Program-made: the position numbers and the translations under genes | In this document: positions 1-8,603 of the stretch, one piece after another | Layout: every line of letters starts with the position of its first letter | How positions within the stretch are numbered: the first letter of the stretch is position 1 | Assembly (NCBI RefSeq): GCF_900115005.1 | Contig: NZ_FOUY01000001.1 | Coordinates: 310,001-374,000, forward strand | From: Pseudonocardia ammonioxydans | Lineage (GTDB): Bacteria > Actinomycetota > Actinomycetes > Mycobacteriales > Pseudonocardiaceae | Direction: 5' to 3' | DNA length: 64,000 nucleotides | The notes under the pieces: model-generated | Seen by the model: the letters and a program-made list of their open reading frames with translations, nothing else | The model's database searches: none | What the model was told of the DNA's origin: nothing

Positions 1-210
1 GATGCTCCCGGTCGCCGTCGCACCCGCCGGGAGCACACCGAGCACCGCGCGGACCAGCGTGGTCTTGCCGCTGCCGGAGCGACCCACGACGGCCCAGCGC
101 TCGCCGGCCGGGATCTCCAGGTCGATGTCGCGGAGGGCGGTGTACCCGTCGGCGTAGGTGACCGTGAGGTCCTTCACCGACAGTGCCGGCATGGCTCGAG
201 GGGCGGTCAC
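1..210 (-). CDS. Peptide/nickel-type ABC transporter ATPase (partial, N-terminus only)
   Basis: The first 69 or so residues of an ABC ATPase are present; the rest lies beyond the left edge. The Walker A motif GRSGSGKTT is visible near residue 42, after the usual first strand (LSVKDLTVTYADG). The protein would power the permease pair immediately upstream (207-2020). I chose the GTG at 208-210 because it overlaps the permease TGA as GTGA and has a GGAG 8 bases upstream. An in-frame ATG at 190-192 is the alternative. Whether it is a single DppD-like or a fused DppD-DppF ATPase cannot be seen here. Confidence 0.85.
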   Translation of the reverse strand, partial: MTAPRAMPALSVKDLTVTYADGYTALRDIDLEIPAGERWAVVGRSGSGKTTLVRAVLGVLPAGATATGSI

Positions 211-1091
211 CGGCGTCGCTCCGGGTCCGTGACGTCGCGCAACGCATCGCCGATCAGCGTCGCGGCGGCGACGGCCAGTACCAGCCCGACGCCGGGTCCG
301 ACCAGCTGCCAGGGGGCGTGGGCGAACGTCTCGCGACCGGCGGCGAGCATCGTCCCCCACTCCGCTGTGGGTGGCTGCGCACCCAACCCCAGGAACGACA
401 GCCCGCCCAGCGCCAGCACCGCCTCGCCCAGACCCAGGGTCGCGGCGACCGACACGTGTGCCGTGACGCCGGGAAGGACATGTCCCAGAACGGCCCGCGC
501 CGGTCCGATGCCGGCCATCCGGGCGGCGATGACATCCGGTCGCTGCCAGGCGCCCAGCGCGGCACTGCGCGCGATCCGGGCCAGGCCTGCCCAGCTGGTC
601 ACCGCCATCGCGAGGAGCAGGTTCGCGAATCCGGGGCCCAGCACGCCGACGACGGCGAGGGTGAGCACCAGCGTGGGCAGGCCGAGGAGCACGTCGGTGA
701 TCCGGGTCAGCACCGCGTCCGCCGTCCCGCCGACCGCACCGGCGATCGTGCCCAGCACCAGTCCGATCAGTGCCGAGAGCGCCATCACCACCACGGCCGC
801 GCCGAGCGAGCTGCGCGCGCCGGCGACGCTGCGGGCCAGCAGGTCCCGACCGGACTGGTCGGTGCCGAGCAGGTTCTGCGCGGACGGCGGTGCGAGCTGG
901 CGGGTGTAGTCGGGCAGATCGGGATCGGGCAGCACCCACGGCCCGGCGACGGCGGCGAGCAGCAGCACCGCGGCGAACACGAACCCCACCCGCGCGGCCG
1001 GTCGTGCGCGCAACGCGCGCAGCACCCCGCGGTCGACGTGCCGGTGCCCGGCCGTGTCGGCGGCGCGGGTGAGGATGCCGGCCCCGGTCAT
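207..1091 (-). CDS. Peptide/nickel-type ABC permease, DppC family
   Basis: A 294-residue inner-membrane permease of the DppC/OppC/NikC family. It has a charged N-terminus, a first membrane helix at about residues 34-52, the family signature LLGTDQSGRDLLARSV near residue 72, and a C-terminal EAA-like loop ending in SFLGLGAQPPTAEWG. It pairs with the DppB-type gene 1088-2020, which it overlaps by 4 bp (ATGA), and is followed by the ATPase at 1-210. Substrate is not determined: this family carries peptides, nickel and metallophores. Siderophore genes on both sides favour a metal chelate, which is inference. Confidence 0.88.
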   Translation of the reverse strand: MTGAGILTRAADTAGHRHVDRGVLRALRARPAARVGFVFAAVLLLAAVAGPWVLPDPDLPDYTRQLAPPSAQNLLGTDQSGRDLLARSVAGARSSLGAAVVVMALSALIGLVLGTIAGAVGGTADAVLTRITDVLLGLPTLVLTLAVVGVLGPGFANLLLAMAVTSWAGLARIARSAALGAWQRPDVIAARMAGIGPARAVLGHVLPGVTAHVSVAATLGLGEAVLALGGLSFLGLGAQPPTAEWGTMLAAGRETFAHAPWQLVGPGVGLVLAVAAATLIGDALRDVTDPERRR

Positions 1092-2020
1092 CGCGGCTCC
1101 CGCAGCCGGGGATCGATCCACGCGCACACCAGGTCGATCACCAGGCTCGCCACCACGTACGCGACGACCGCGACCATCGTGAACCCGACGATCACCGGCA
1201 TGTCCCGGGCGTTGATCGCCTCCACGGTGAACCGGCCGACCCCCGGCCAGGTGAACACGCTCTCCACGATCGCGGCACCACCGATCAGCGAGGCGGTACC
1301 GAGCCCGACCATGGTCAGGAACGGAGCGATCGCGTTCGGCATCTGGTGCACCAGCAGCCGCCGGGTCCGGCTCGTGCCGCGCGCGGCGGCCACCCGCAGG
1401 TGCGCTGCGGATCCGGCCTCGAGCAGGCTGGTACGCAGCACCCGCGACCAGGTGGCGACCGAGCCGAGGGCGAGGACCAGGGCCGGCAGGAACACGGTCG
1501 CCCAGGTGCCGTCGGCGATCACCCGACCGAGACCGGCCCGGACCACCAGGACGTCGAGCAGGACCACGCCCAGCACGAAGCTCGGCACGACCAGGAAGAC
1601 GAGCGCGATCGTCCGGGACAGTGTGTCGGGCCACCGGCCCGCCCCGAGCGCGGCGGCGGTGCCGAGCACCAGCGCGAGCCCGACCGCCAGCGCGAGTGCG
1701 GCCGCGGTGAGCCGCAGGGTCGCGGGCAGCCGTTCGGCGAACTCGGCGCTGACGGGTCGCCCGGTCAGCCACGACACGCCGAGATCGCCCCGTACGGCGT
1801 CGCCTGCCCACCGCCCGAACCGGACCGGCAGGGGGTCGTCGAGCCGCAGCTCGGCGCGGACCGCGGCGACCGCGGCGGGCGTCGGTTCCTGCACGCCGCG
1901 GGCGGTGAGCACCCGCTGGGCGGAGTCGCCCGGGGTCACGGCGAGCATGCCGAACACCAGGGCACCGGCCGCGGCAAGGGTGATCACCGCCTGGCCGAGG
2001 CGGCGGACGACGGCGGACAC
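1088..2020 (-). CDS. Peptide/nickel-type ABC permease, DppB family
   Basis: A 310-residue permease with about six membrane helices. It shows the DppB N-terminal layout: first helix at about residues 10-28, the periplasmic segment with RAELRLDDPLPVRFGRW, then the GDLGVSWLTGRPV motif. The C-terminal half carries the binding-protein-dependent transport motif and ESVFTWPGVGRFTVEAI typical of the family. It starts 3 bases after the stop of the binding-protein gene 2024-3595 and overlaps the DppC gene by 4 bp, so the four genes form one translationally coupled importer. Confidence 0.88.
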   Translation of the reverse strand: MSAVVRRLGQAVITLAAAGALVFGMLAVTPGDSAQRVLTARGVQEPTPAAVAAVRAELRLDDPLPVRFGRWAGDAVRGDLGVSWLTGRPVSAEFAERLPATLRLTAAALALAVGLALVLGTAAALGAGRWPDTLSRTIALVFLVVPSFVLGVVLLDVLVVRAGLGRVIADGTWATVFLPALVLALGSVATWSRVLRTSLLEAGSAAHLRVAAARGTSRTRRLLVHQMPNAIAPFLTMVGLGTASLIGGAAIVESVFTWPGVGRFTVEAINARDMPVIVGFTMVAVVAYVVASLVIDLVCAWIDPRLREPR

Positions 2021-2023
2021 CGC

Positions 2024-3595
2024 TCAGCCGGTCGGAGCCGTGTCGTGCGCGACCCACAGGTTCGAGCCCACGATCTCGTAGCCGCGCCAGGGCGGCGCGG
2101 TGATGACACCGGGCTTGCGCAGCCCGACGTAGGCGAGGTGGCCCCGGTCGGCGATCCGGTGCTGGATGCGGCGCAGCAGGTCGTCGCGGGCCGTGGTGTC
2201 CAGTTCGACGGCGACCTGGTCGATCAGGGCGTCGAGCTCCGGATCGGCGATACCGCTGTGGTTGCGCTCGCCGTCGCTGCGGACGTAGCGGTTCAGCGGA
2301 CTCACGTAGTCGCCTCCGTAGGAGAGGAACCCGTTGCCGGCGACCGCGGCGTTCCACCCGGTGTCCGGCTCCATGGCGTCGTCGAGGTCGGGCACCTGCC
2401 GGATGTCGACCCCGACGCCCAGCTCGGCCAGCTGCGCCTGCAGCGCGAGGGCGATGACGTCGGAGTCCGGCTGCTGAGGGTAGGTCAGCACCGAGAAGCG
2501 CAGGTGGGCACCGTCGCGGGTGCGGGGCCCGTCCCCGGCGCGGGTCCAGCCGGCCTCGTCGAGCAGCCGCCCGGCGGCCGCGACATCCGTGACCTGGGTC
2601 TTCTCCGCCCACGGCTGGGACTCGATGTAGAGGCCGGTGGCGGGGAGGTAGAGCCCGTTCATGACGTCCTCGGCGATCGCCCGGTAGTCCGCCGCGGCGT
2701 AGACGGCTCGCCGGACCCGCTCGTCGTCGAACGGCGCCTCGTGCTGGTTGAGCACGAACTGGAACGTCGGCCCGGTCGGCTCGCCGGTGACGAAGAAGGC
2801 ATCGTCGCGCCCCTGCAGCGTCGGCGCGGTCGCGGTCGGCGGATACAGCGCGATGTCGGCCTCACCGGCCTGCACCGCCTGGATCCGGGCCGATGCCTCG
2901 GGGACGAACTTGATGCTCAGGTCCGCCAGCGCGGGCGGCCCGTCGCGGTGGTCGCCGCGCGGTGACAGCTCGGCGGACGCTCCGTCGAGCGAGTCGACCA
3001 CGAACGGACCCGTGTAGATGCCGGCACCGATCAACTCCGACGCCGGGGCTCCGGACTCGCGGTGGGCACGGTAGGCGGCGACGTCGTACATCGGGACCAT
3101 CGCCTCGTCCGCGAGAATCGCCGGGACACTCGGCGTGGGCCGCGAGGTCGTCAGCGTGACCTCGAGCGGGCCGCTCGCCGCCGCGGTCGCACCGGGCAAC
3201 GCCGCGCCGAGCGAGGCGTTCTCGGCGAGCTGGAACGTGATCAGCTCGGCCAGTGCGGCCCCGTCGAGGGCCCGGCCGTTGACGAACGACACGTCCTCGG
3301 GAAGCGTCAATCGCCAGGTCGTCGGGCCGGTGGAGGTGAGGTCCTCCAGTACCCACGGCGTCGGCTCGCCACCCCGCTCGGGGCGCATGAGGAGCTCGAC
3401 GTAACCGAACTCGACGCCCCAGAAGCCGTTCTCCAGGGGATCGAGGTCATCGATCGAGAACCCGGTCGCGACCGTCAGCGACAGCGGCCCCGCACCCGCG
3501 GCGTCGCCGCCGCCGGTCGTCTGCACACATCCGGCGGTCAGCAGGACGGCGATCACGGCCGCGAGCAGCCGTGCCGCGGTACGACAGGGGATCAC
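2024..3595 (-). CDS. Substrate-binding lipoprotein, SBP family 5 (peptide/nickel type)
   Basis: A 523-residue extracytoplasmic binding protein. A lipoprotein signal peptide spans residues 1-23 with Cys23 in a TAGC lipobox, so the mature protein should be lipid-anchored on the outer face of the membrane. The body has the SBP_bac_5 layout: the early segment with FSIDDLDPLENGFWG, the DVSFVNGRALDGAAL region, and the FVLNQHEAPFDDERVRRAVYAA segment in the middle. The start is the GTG at 3593-3595. It opens the importer 3595 to 1 and lies only 90 bp after the FecE-type ATPase gene, so co-transcription with the siderophore importer is possible. Confidence 0.88.
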   Translation of the reverse strand: MIPCRTAARLLAAVIAVLLTAGCVQTTGGGDAAGAGPLSLTVATGFSIDDLDPLENGFWGVEFGYVELLMRPERGGEPTPWVLEDLTSTGPTTWRLTLPEDVSFVNGRALDGAALAELITFQLAENASLGAALPGATAAASGPLEVTLTTSRPTPSVPAILADEAMVPMYDVAAYRAHRESGAPASELIGAGIYTGPFVVDSLDGASAELSPRGDHRDGPPALADLSIKFVPEASARIQAVQAGEADIALYPPTATAPTLQGRDDAFFVTGEPTGPTFQFVLNQHEAPFDDERVRRAVYAAADYRAIAEDVMNGLYLPATGLYIESQPWAEKTQVTDVAAAGRLLDEAGWTRAGDGPRTRDGAHLRFSVLTYPQQPDSDVIALALQAQLAELGVGVDIRQVPDLDDAMEPDTGWNAAVAGNGFLSYGGDYVSPLNRYVRSDGERNHSGIADPELDALIDQVAVELDTTARDDLLRRIQHRIADRGHLAYVGLRKPGVITAPPWRGYEIVGSNLWVAHDTAPTG

Positions 3596-3685
3596 GAACC
3601 CTCCAGTCCAGGTCGCCCGATCACGTCCGGCGAGTGCCGGACACCGATCCGCGACGCAATAATTCCAGTTTGTCTGAACATATCG

Positions 3686-4510
3686 TCATATTTCTTGATC
3701 GCGGAGTCCAGCGGCGTCCGCGTGGCGGCGCGCACCCGGGCGCGGCAGCACCAGCGGTGTCCCGGTGAGCGGGTCCGGTGTCACGAGCGCGTCAACGCCG
3801 AACACCGACGCCACCAGCTCCTCGGTGACGACGGCGGACGGTGCCCCCTCGGCGACGATCCGCCCGTCGCGCATCGCGATCAGGTGGTCGGCGTAGCGGG
3901 CGGCGAGCTCCAGGTCGTGCAGGACCATCACGATCGTGCGGCGCTGCTCGGCGTTGACGGCGCGCAGCAGGTCGAGCACGTCGAGCTGGTGGGCGAGGTC
4001 GAGGAACGTGGTGGGCTCGTCGAGCAGCATCGTCCCCGGGCCCTGCGCGAGTACGAGCGCGATCCAGGCCCGCTGCCGCTGCCCTCCGGACAGCTCCGCG
4101 ACCGGCCGGTCGGCCAGCTCGGCCGTTCCCGTGGCGTGCAGCGCCGCGGACACCGCGGCCTCGTCGTCGGCCGACCACTGCCGGAACCAGCGCTGGTGCG
4201 GATGCCGCCCGCGTCCGACGAGGTCGGCGACGGTGATGCCGTCCGGGGTGCTCGGCTGCTGCGGGAGCATCCCGAGCCGGCGCGCCAGCTCGGTCGCGGG
4301 CAGTCGCGCGATCTCGGAGCCGTCGAGCAGGACGCGCCCCGAGGACGGGCGCATCAGCCCGGCGAGCCCCCGCAGCAGGGTCGACTTCCCGCAGGCGTTC
4401 GGGCCGACGATCACGGTGACCCGGGCCGCCGGGATCGTGACCGACTGGTCGTCGACCACCAGCGTCCCCGGGGTGTAGCCGAGGGCGAGGTTCTCGCCGG
4501 ACAGCGTCAT
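3686..4510 (-). CDS. Iron-siderophore ABC transporter ATPase (FecE/FepC family)
   Basis: A 274-residue cytoplasmic ATPase. Visible motifs in order: Walker A GPNACGKST near residue 36, Q-loop LGMLPQQPST, the signature LSGGQRQR near 142, Walker B TMLLDEPTTFLD, and the H-loop VLHDLELA. The GRHPHQ segment after the Q-loop is typical of FecE/FhuC siderophore ATPases. It overlaps the permease 4507-5544 by 4 bp. Together with two FecCD permeases and the binding protein at 6548-7584 it completes a siderophore import system. Confidence 0.92.
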   Translation of the reverse strand: MTLSGENLALGYTPGTLVVDDQSVTIPAARVTVIVGPNACGKSTLLRGLAGLMRPSSGRVLLDGSEIARLPATELARRLGMLPQQPSTPDGITVADLVGRGRHPHQRWFRQWSADDEAAVSAALHATGTAELADRPVAELSGGQRQRAWIALVLAQGPGTMLLDEPTTFLDLAHQLDVLDLLRAVNAEQRRTIVMVLHDLELAARYADHLIAMRDGRIVAEGAPSAVVTEELVASVFGVDALVTPDPLTGTPLVLPRPGARRHADAAGLRDQEI

Positions 4511-5544
4511 CCGCTCGCTCCGATCCGGTTGCCGCGCACCAGTAGCGCGATGAGTACGGGGGCGCCGACCACGGCGGTGACGACCCCGACCGGCAGCTCG
4601 CGCGGCGCGAACGCGGTGCGTGCGAGGAGGTCGGCCGCGACGACCACGAGTGCCCCGGTCCCGGCCGAGGCCACCAGACCGGGGCTGCGCTCGGCGAGCA
4701 CCCGGCGCACGATCTGCGGGGCGACGAGAGCGACGAAGCCGACCGGCCCCGCCGAGGCCGTGGCCAGGGCGGACAGGCCGACCGCACAGGCCAGCAGCAC
4801 GGCCCGGGCTCGTCCGACGCGCGGCGACAGCGACCGGGCGAGATCGTCACCGAGCTCGAGGACCTGCAGCCGTCGCACCAGCGCGAGCACGACGGGGAGC
4901 AGCAGGCCCAGCCCCACCGCGACCGGCACGACGTCCGGCCAGGTCCGGCCGGACAGGCTACCGACCAGCCACACCGCCGCCGCGTACGCCGCGTTGATCT
5001 CCGCACGGCTGAGCAGGAACGTCGCCGCCGAACCCAGCATCGCGGCCACGCCGATCCCGACCAGCACGAGCCGGTAGCCGGAGAAGCCGCCCCGCCACGC
5101 GACGGCGTACACCGTCAGCGCGGCGATCACGGCCCCGGCGAGCGCACCCCCGGTCACCCAGGCCGCCGAGGCGCCGAACCCGATGATCATCACGACGGCG
5201 CCCGCCGAGGCTCCCGCGTTGATGCCGATCACGTCCGGGCTGACCAGCGGGTTGCGCGCGAGACGCTGCAGCACGCACCCGGCGACGCCGAACGCGGCTC
5301 CCACCAGGAGACCGGTCAGCGACCGCGGCAGCCGGTGGGTGACGACGATGTCGTAGGTGATCAGGCTGCCGTTCCCGGCGAGGGTGTCGAGCACGGTCGC
5401 GAGGGGCAGCGGGTACTCGCCGATCGTGATCGCCGCCATGCCCACGGCGACCGCGGCCGTCCACGTCGCCGTCGCCAGGACCAGCCCCCGGACACCGATC
5501 CGGGCCGACACCGGTCCGCGTCGCACGACCAGGGTCGCGGTCAC
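4507..5544 (-). CDS. Iron-siderophore ABC permease (FecCD family), second subunit
   Basis: A 345-residue polytopic permease of the FecCD/FepDG family. It has about nine to ten membrane helices, the conserved LTGLLVGAAFGVAGCVLQRLARNPLVSPDVIG block (read as short motifs GAAFGVAGC and NPLVSPDVIGI) and the ATPase-contacting GPVGFVALVAPQIVR loop. The open frame extends upstream of the true start, but the GTG at 5542-5544 forms a GTGA overlap with the stop of 5541-6551 and gives the expected N-terminus; the longer reading is low-complexity shadow sequence. Confidence 0.92.
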   Translation of the reverse strand: MTATLVVRRGPVSARIGVRGLVLATATWTAAVAVGMAAITIGEYPLPLATVLDTLAGNGSLITYDIVVTHRLPRSLTGLLVGAAFGVAGCVLQRLARNPLVSPDVIGINAGASAGAVVMIIGFGASAAWVTGGALAGAVIAALTVYAVAWRGGFSGYRLVLVGIGVAAMLGSAATFLLSRAEINAAYAAAVWLVGSLSGRTWPDVVPVAVGLGLLLPVVLALVRRLQVLELGDDLARSLSPRVGRARAVLLACAVGLSALATASAGPVGFVALVAPQIVRRVLAERSPGLVASAGTGALVVVAADLLARTAFAPRELPVGVVTAVVGAPVLIALLVRGNRIGASG

Positions 5545-6551
5545 AGCGCGGCCACCTTCCGGGTCCGGACCAGGTGCAGGAACACCGGCCCGCCGAGCAG
5601 CGCCGCGGTCACACCGATGTGGATCTCTTCCGGGGCGATCACCACACGGCCCGCCACGTCCGCGATCAGGACCAGTCCCGCCGCGAGCAGCGCCGACAGC
5701 GGCAGCACCCACCGGTGTGCGGTACCGACCAGCGCCCGTGCGGCGTGCGGCGCGACCAGCCCGACGAACACGACCGGGCCCGCCAGCGCGGTCGCCGTAC
5801 CGGCCAGGACCACGACGGCGACGAGCCCGGCCGCGCGGGTGGGGCCAGGGCGGGCGCCGAGGCTGCGGGAAGCGTCCTCACCGAGCGCGACCGCGTCGAG
5901 CCGCCGGACGAGCAGGACCGCGAGAACGATCCCGGCGACGGCGAACGGGAGCGCCTGCCCGACCGTGGGCAGCTCGGCCCGCGCGAGCGAGCCGATGATC
6001 CAGTAGCGGTAGCGGGCGAACAGGTCCCGGTCCAGCAGCACGAACGCCGAGGTGACGGCGGTGAGCAACGCCGACACCGCGGCGCCGGCGAGCGCCAGCT
6101 TGACCGGTGTCGCCCCGTCGCGGCCGGATCCGCCGATGGCGTACACGGTCAGTGCCGCGACGGCGCCGCCGAGGAAACCGAACCAGACGTGGCCGGCCAG
6201 CGAGCCGATCCCGGCGGTCATCACCGCGATCATCGCCGCGGCGGCACCGGCGTTCACGCCGAGCGTGTCCGGACCCGCCAGGGGGTTGCGGGTGATGCCC
6301 TGGGCGACCGTCCCGGCCAACCCCAGGCAGGCCCCGGCCAGCAGGCCGCACAGTGTGCGCGGCAGCCGGACGTGACGGACCACGAAGTCCGACGGAGCCC
6401 CGGAGAAGTGCAGCAGCCCGTCGGACAGCTCGGCCCAGGACAGCGGGCGGGCCCCGACCTTCATCGACAGCACCGTCCCCGCGACGACCAGGACGACGGC
6501 GCCGGGCAGCGCCCAGGGCGCGGCGGCACGCGGCCGCAGAGCGACGGTCAC
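5541..6551 (-). CDS. Iron-siderophore ABC permease (FecCD family), first subunit
   Basis: A 336-residue FecCD-type membrane permease. Its sequence shows GACLGLAGTVAQGITRNPLAGPDTLG (key parts LGLAGT and NPLAGPDTLGV) and the coupling loop GPVVFVGLVAPHAAR. It starts with GTG at 6549-6551, overlapping the stop of the binding-protein gene by 4 bp. The partner permease is 4507-5544. Both permeases are full length and intact, which matters when judging the frameshift in the adjacent binding-protein gene. Confidence 0.92.
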   Translation of the reverse strand: MTVALRPRAAAPWALPGAVVLVVAGTVLSMKVGARPLSWAELSDGLLHFSGAPSDFVVRHVRLPRTLCGLLAGACLGLAGTVAQGITRNPLAGPDTLGVNAGAAAAMIAVMTAGIGSLAGHVWFGFLGGAVAALTVYAIGGSGRDGATPVKLALAGAAVSALLTAVTSAFVLLDRDLFARYRYWIIGSLARAELPTVGQALPFAVAGIVLAVLLVRRLDAVALGEDASRSLGARPGPTRAAGLVAVVVLAGTATALAGPVVFVGLVAPHAARALVGTAHRWVLPLSALLAAGLVLIADVAGRVVIAPEEIHIGVTAALLGGPVFLHLVRTRKVAAL

Positions 6552-7584
6552 TCCGGATGGACGAGATCGGCGACCCGCTCCGCGGCGTAGGGGGCGCGGA
6601 TCCCTGCCGCCCGGTCGGCGAACAGGAACGGGTACACCCGGCCCTCCCGGACGGCCGTGCTGCCGGCCAGCGCGGGATCGGCCCGGATCTGCTGCACGTC
6701 CGGCTCGCCGTCGGCGACGGTGTAGGAGGCGTCACAACAGGTCGAGGTGAGGATGACGTCCGGGTCCCGCGCGATCAGCTCCTCCTTGGACACGGCGACG
6801 TGCCGCCGTTCGGTCAGGTCTCCGAACGCGTTCTCGGCACCGGCCATCTCCAGGACGCGCGTCCCGAAGTCGATGCCGGACGCGACGCGGTAGCTGCCGT
6901 CGTCGTCGTTGAGCAGGATCGCCACCTGCGGCCTCTCCTTGCCTGCCACCCGCTCCTGCACGGTTGCCACCTTTGCCTGCAGCTCGGCGACCAGCTCCTC
7001 GGAGCGCTGCTGCGCACCCAGCACCCGGCCGAGCGAGCGCAGGTCGGCGTAGACCGTCTCCATGGACACCTGGGCCGGGTCGATCGCCTCGTCGGACAGC
7101 CCGTCCGCCGACGGGCACAGCGGAGCGTTGATCCAGCTCTGCACACCGAGGGCGGCCAGGTCGGCCCGGGTACTGATCGACTCGTCCCCGGTGGTGGTGA
7201 AGACGTTGTTGTACCCGGCCAGCACGAAGTCCGGGTTCGCCGCCAGCAGTGCCTCGCGCTGCGGGAGGTCCGCGGTGTAGGGCTTGCCCTGCTGGGCGGC
7301 CGCATACGGCTCGACCACCTGCGCGTCGAGGAACGCGGTGCCCACGAGCCGGTCGGACAGTCCCAGCGCGTGGACCATCTCGATCGCCGGCTGGTAGAGG
7401 GCATAGATCCGTTCCGGGGCGCCGGGACCGTGACCTCGATCCCGCAGTTCACCTCGGTGACCGCGCCCTCGGTGTCCGCCGCGACCTCCGGGGCGGGCGG
7501 GCCGCCGCAGGCGGAGAGGGCCACCGCCGCGGCGGACAGCACGGCAACGGGCAACGACCGGCGGATGACGGACCGGACGGACAT
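6548..7584 (-). pseudogene. Iron-siderophore binding lipoprotein, split by a one-base frameshift
   Basis: The N-terminal part (ATG at 7582-7584, GGAG 7 bases upstream) encodes a lipoprotein signal ending in LSACGG and then reads EVNCGIEVTVPAP. Around 7415-7432 the frame must change by one base to continue as ERIYALYQPAIEMVHALGLS and about 290 further residues of a FepB/FecB-type siderophore-binding protein, ending at 6548 in a GTGA overlap with the permease. A single C missing from the CCCC run (in gene sense) would restore one frame. The rest looks intact and still coupled to its permease, so this is either a sequencing error or a very recent mutation. If real, the importer at 3686-6551 has no working binding protein of its own. 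Confidence 0.8.
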
Positions 7585-7619
7585 CGCAGCTCCTCGTCGT
7601 TCGGCAACACACCGAAAAT

Positions 7620-7633
7620 TGACGAGGTGTTCA
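7620..7633. promoter_or_regulatory. Possible operator TGACGAGGTGTTCA before the siderophore-binding gene
   Basis: This 14-mer lies 36 bases before the start codon at 7584, in the 187-bp divergent gap. It matches 12 of 14 positions with the sequence at 40791-40804 (TGAGCAGGTGTTCA), which lies 17 bases before another binding-protein gene on the same strand. An ACACC-12-GGTGT inverted repeat (7609-7630) overlaps it. The binding regulator is unknown; it does not fit the iron-box consensus. Confidence 0.3.
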
Positions 7634-7771
7634 TATGTCATCGGACGGTGGCGGCGCCACCCGTGCCGGATGTCCGGAACATCACCCTCCCCGGCCGCCC
7701 CCTGGTTCCCGGCGGCCCGCGAACGGATTAGCGTCGGGGTGGCAGATGCAACCTGAATGCAGGAGGAGCCG

Positions 7772-8521
7772 GTGTCCGTCATCCCCGATCTCGACGCCGA
7801 GCACTGGCTGCGCCGGTGGGACGCCCAGCAGGAGCGCTACATCCCCGACCGCGAGAAGCTGTTCGGGCTCGTGCTCGACGTCCTGACCGGGCTCGACGCG
7901 GCCCCGGGGCGGCTGCTCGACCTCGCCTGCGGGCCGGGCTCGCTCGCAGCCAGGGCCGCGCAGCGGTTCCCCGGGGCGGAGATCGTCGGCGTCGACGTCG
8001 ACCCGGTGATGCTCGACCTCGCCCGCCGCACCTGCGGTGACCGCGCCCGGTGGGTGGACGCCGACCTGTCGGGGCCGGGGTGGGTGGACCGGGTCGGCGG
8101 TCCGTTCGACGCCGCGGTGTCCGCGACCGGACTGCACTGGCTGACCGAGGATGCGCTGCCCGCGCTGGCCGGGCGGATCGCCGGGGTGCTGCGCCCGGGC
8201 GGGGTCTTCGTCGACGTCGACACCCTGCTCGCCGACCCGGCGGCCCCGCGGCTGGCGGAGCTGACCCGCAGGTTGCGCGAGGAGCACACCGAGCGGCGCC
8301 TCGCCACGGGGGAGGACTTCCGCGCCTGGTGGGACGCGCTCGCCGCCGAACCGGCGCTCGCCGACGGATTCGCCGAGCGGGAGCGGCGTTTCGCCGGTCG
8401 GGCCGGCGGAGGCTCGACCCTTCCGGCCTGGGAGCGGGCGCTGCGCGACGCCGGGTTCGCCGAGGTCGGGACGCTCACCCAGACCTTCGACCGGCGGATG
8501 CTGGTAGCGATCCGCCGATGA
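7772..8521 (+). CDS. Class I SAM-dependent methyltransferase
   Basis: A 249-residue cytoplasmic methyltransferase of the Rossmann (Methyltransf_11/25) type. SAM motif I is LLDLACGPGSLA near residue 47, motif II GVDVDPVMLDLA follows, and DAAVSATGLHWL is the post-motif region. The substrate cannot be told; the fold resembles trans-aconitate and small-molecule methyltransferases. I chose the GTG at 7772 because AGGAGG sits 5 bases before it; an ATG at 7757 would place that Shine-Dalgarno inside the gene. It diverges from the siderophore importer and precedes a dioxygenase-like gene in the same direction by 82 bp. Confidence 0.8.
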   Translation: MSVIPDLDAEHWLRRWDAQQERYIPDREKLFGLVLDVLTGLDAAPGRLLDLACGPGSLAARAAQRFPGAEIVGVDVDPVMLDLARRTCGDRARWVDADLSGPGWVDRVGGPFDAAVSATGLHWLTEDALPALAGRIAGVLRPGGVFVDVDTLLADPAAPRLAELTRRLREEHTERRLATGEDFRAWWDALAAEPALADGFAERERRFAGRAGGGSTLPAWERALRDAGFAEVGTLTQTFDRRMLVAIRR

Positions 8522-8603
8522 CCCGGGCAGCCGGTGATGTCGTCGGTCGCGATGCAGGTGAGCATCCGAGGTCCGGCGTCGACGGATCGGTGGAGCGTCT
8601 CTG

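Noticed and set aside
3680..3691. ATATCGTCATAT inverted repeat before the SBP5 gene at 3595
   Set aside because: It overlaps the 3' end of the FecE-type gene, is short, and has no counterpart elsewhere; AT-rich promoter character is possible but not demonstrable.
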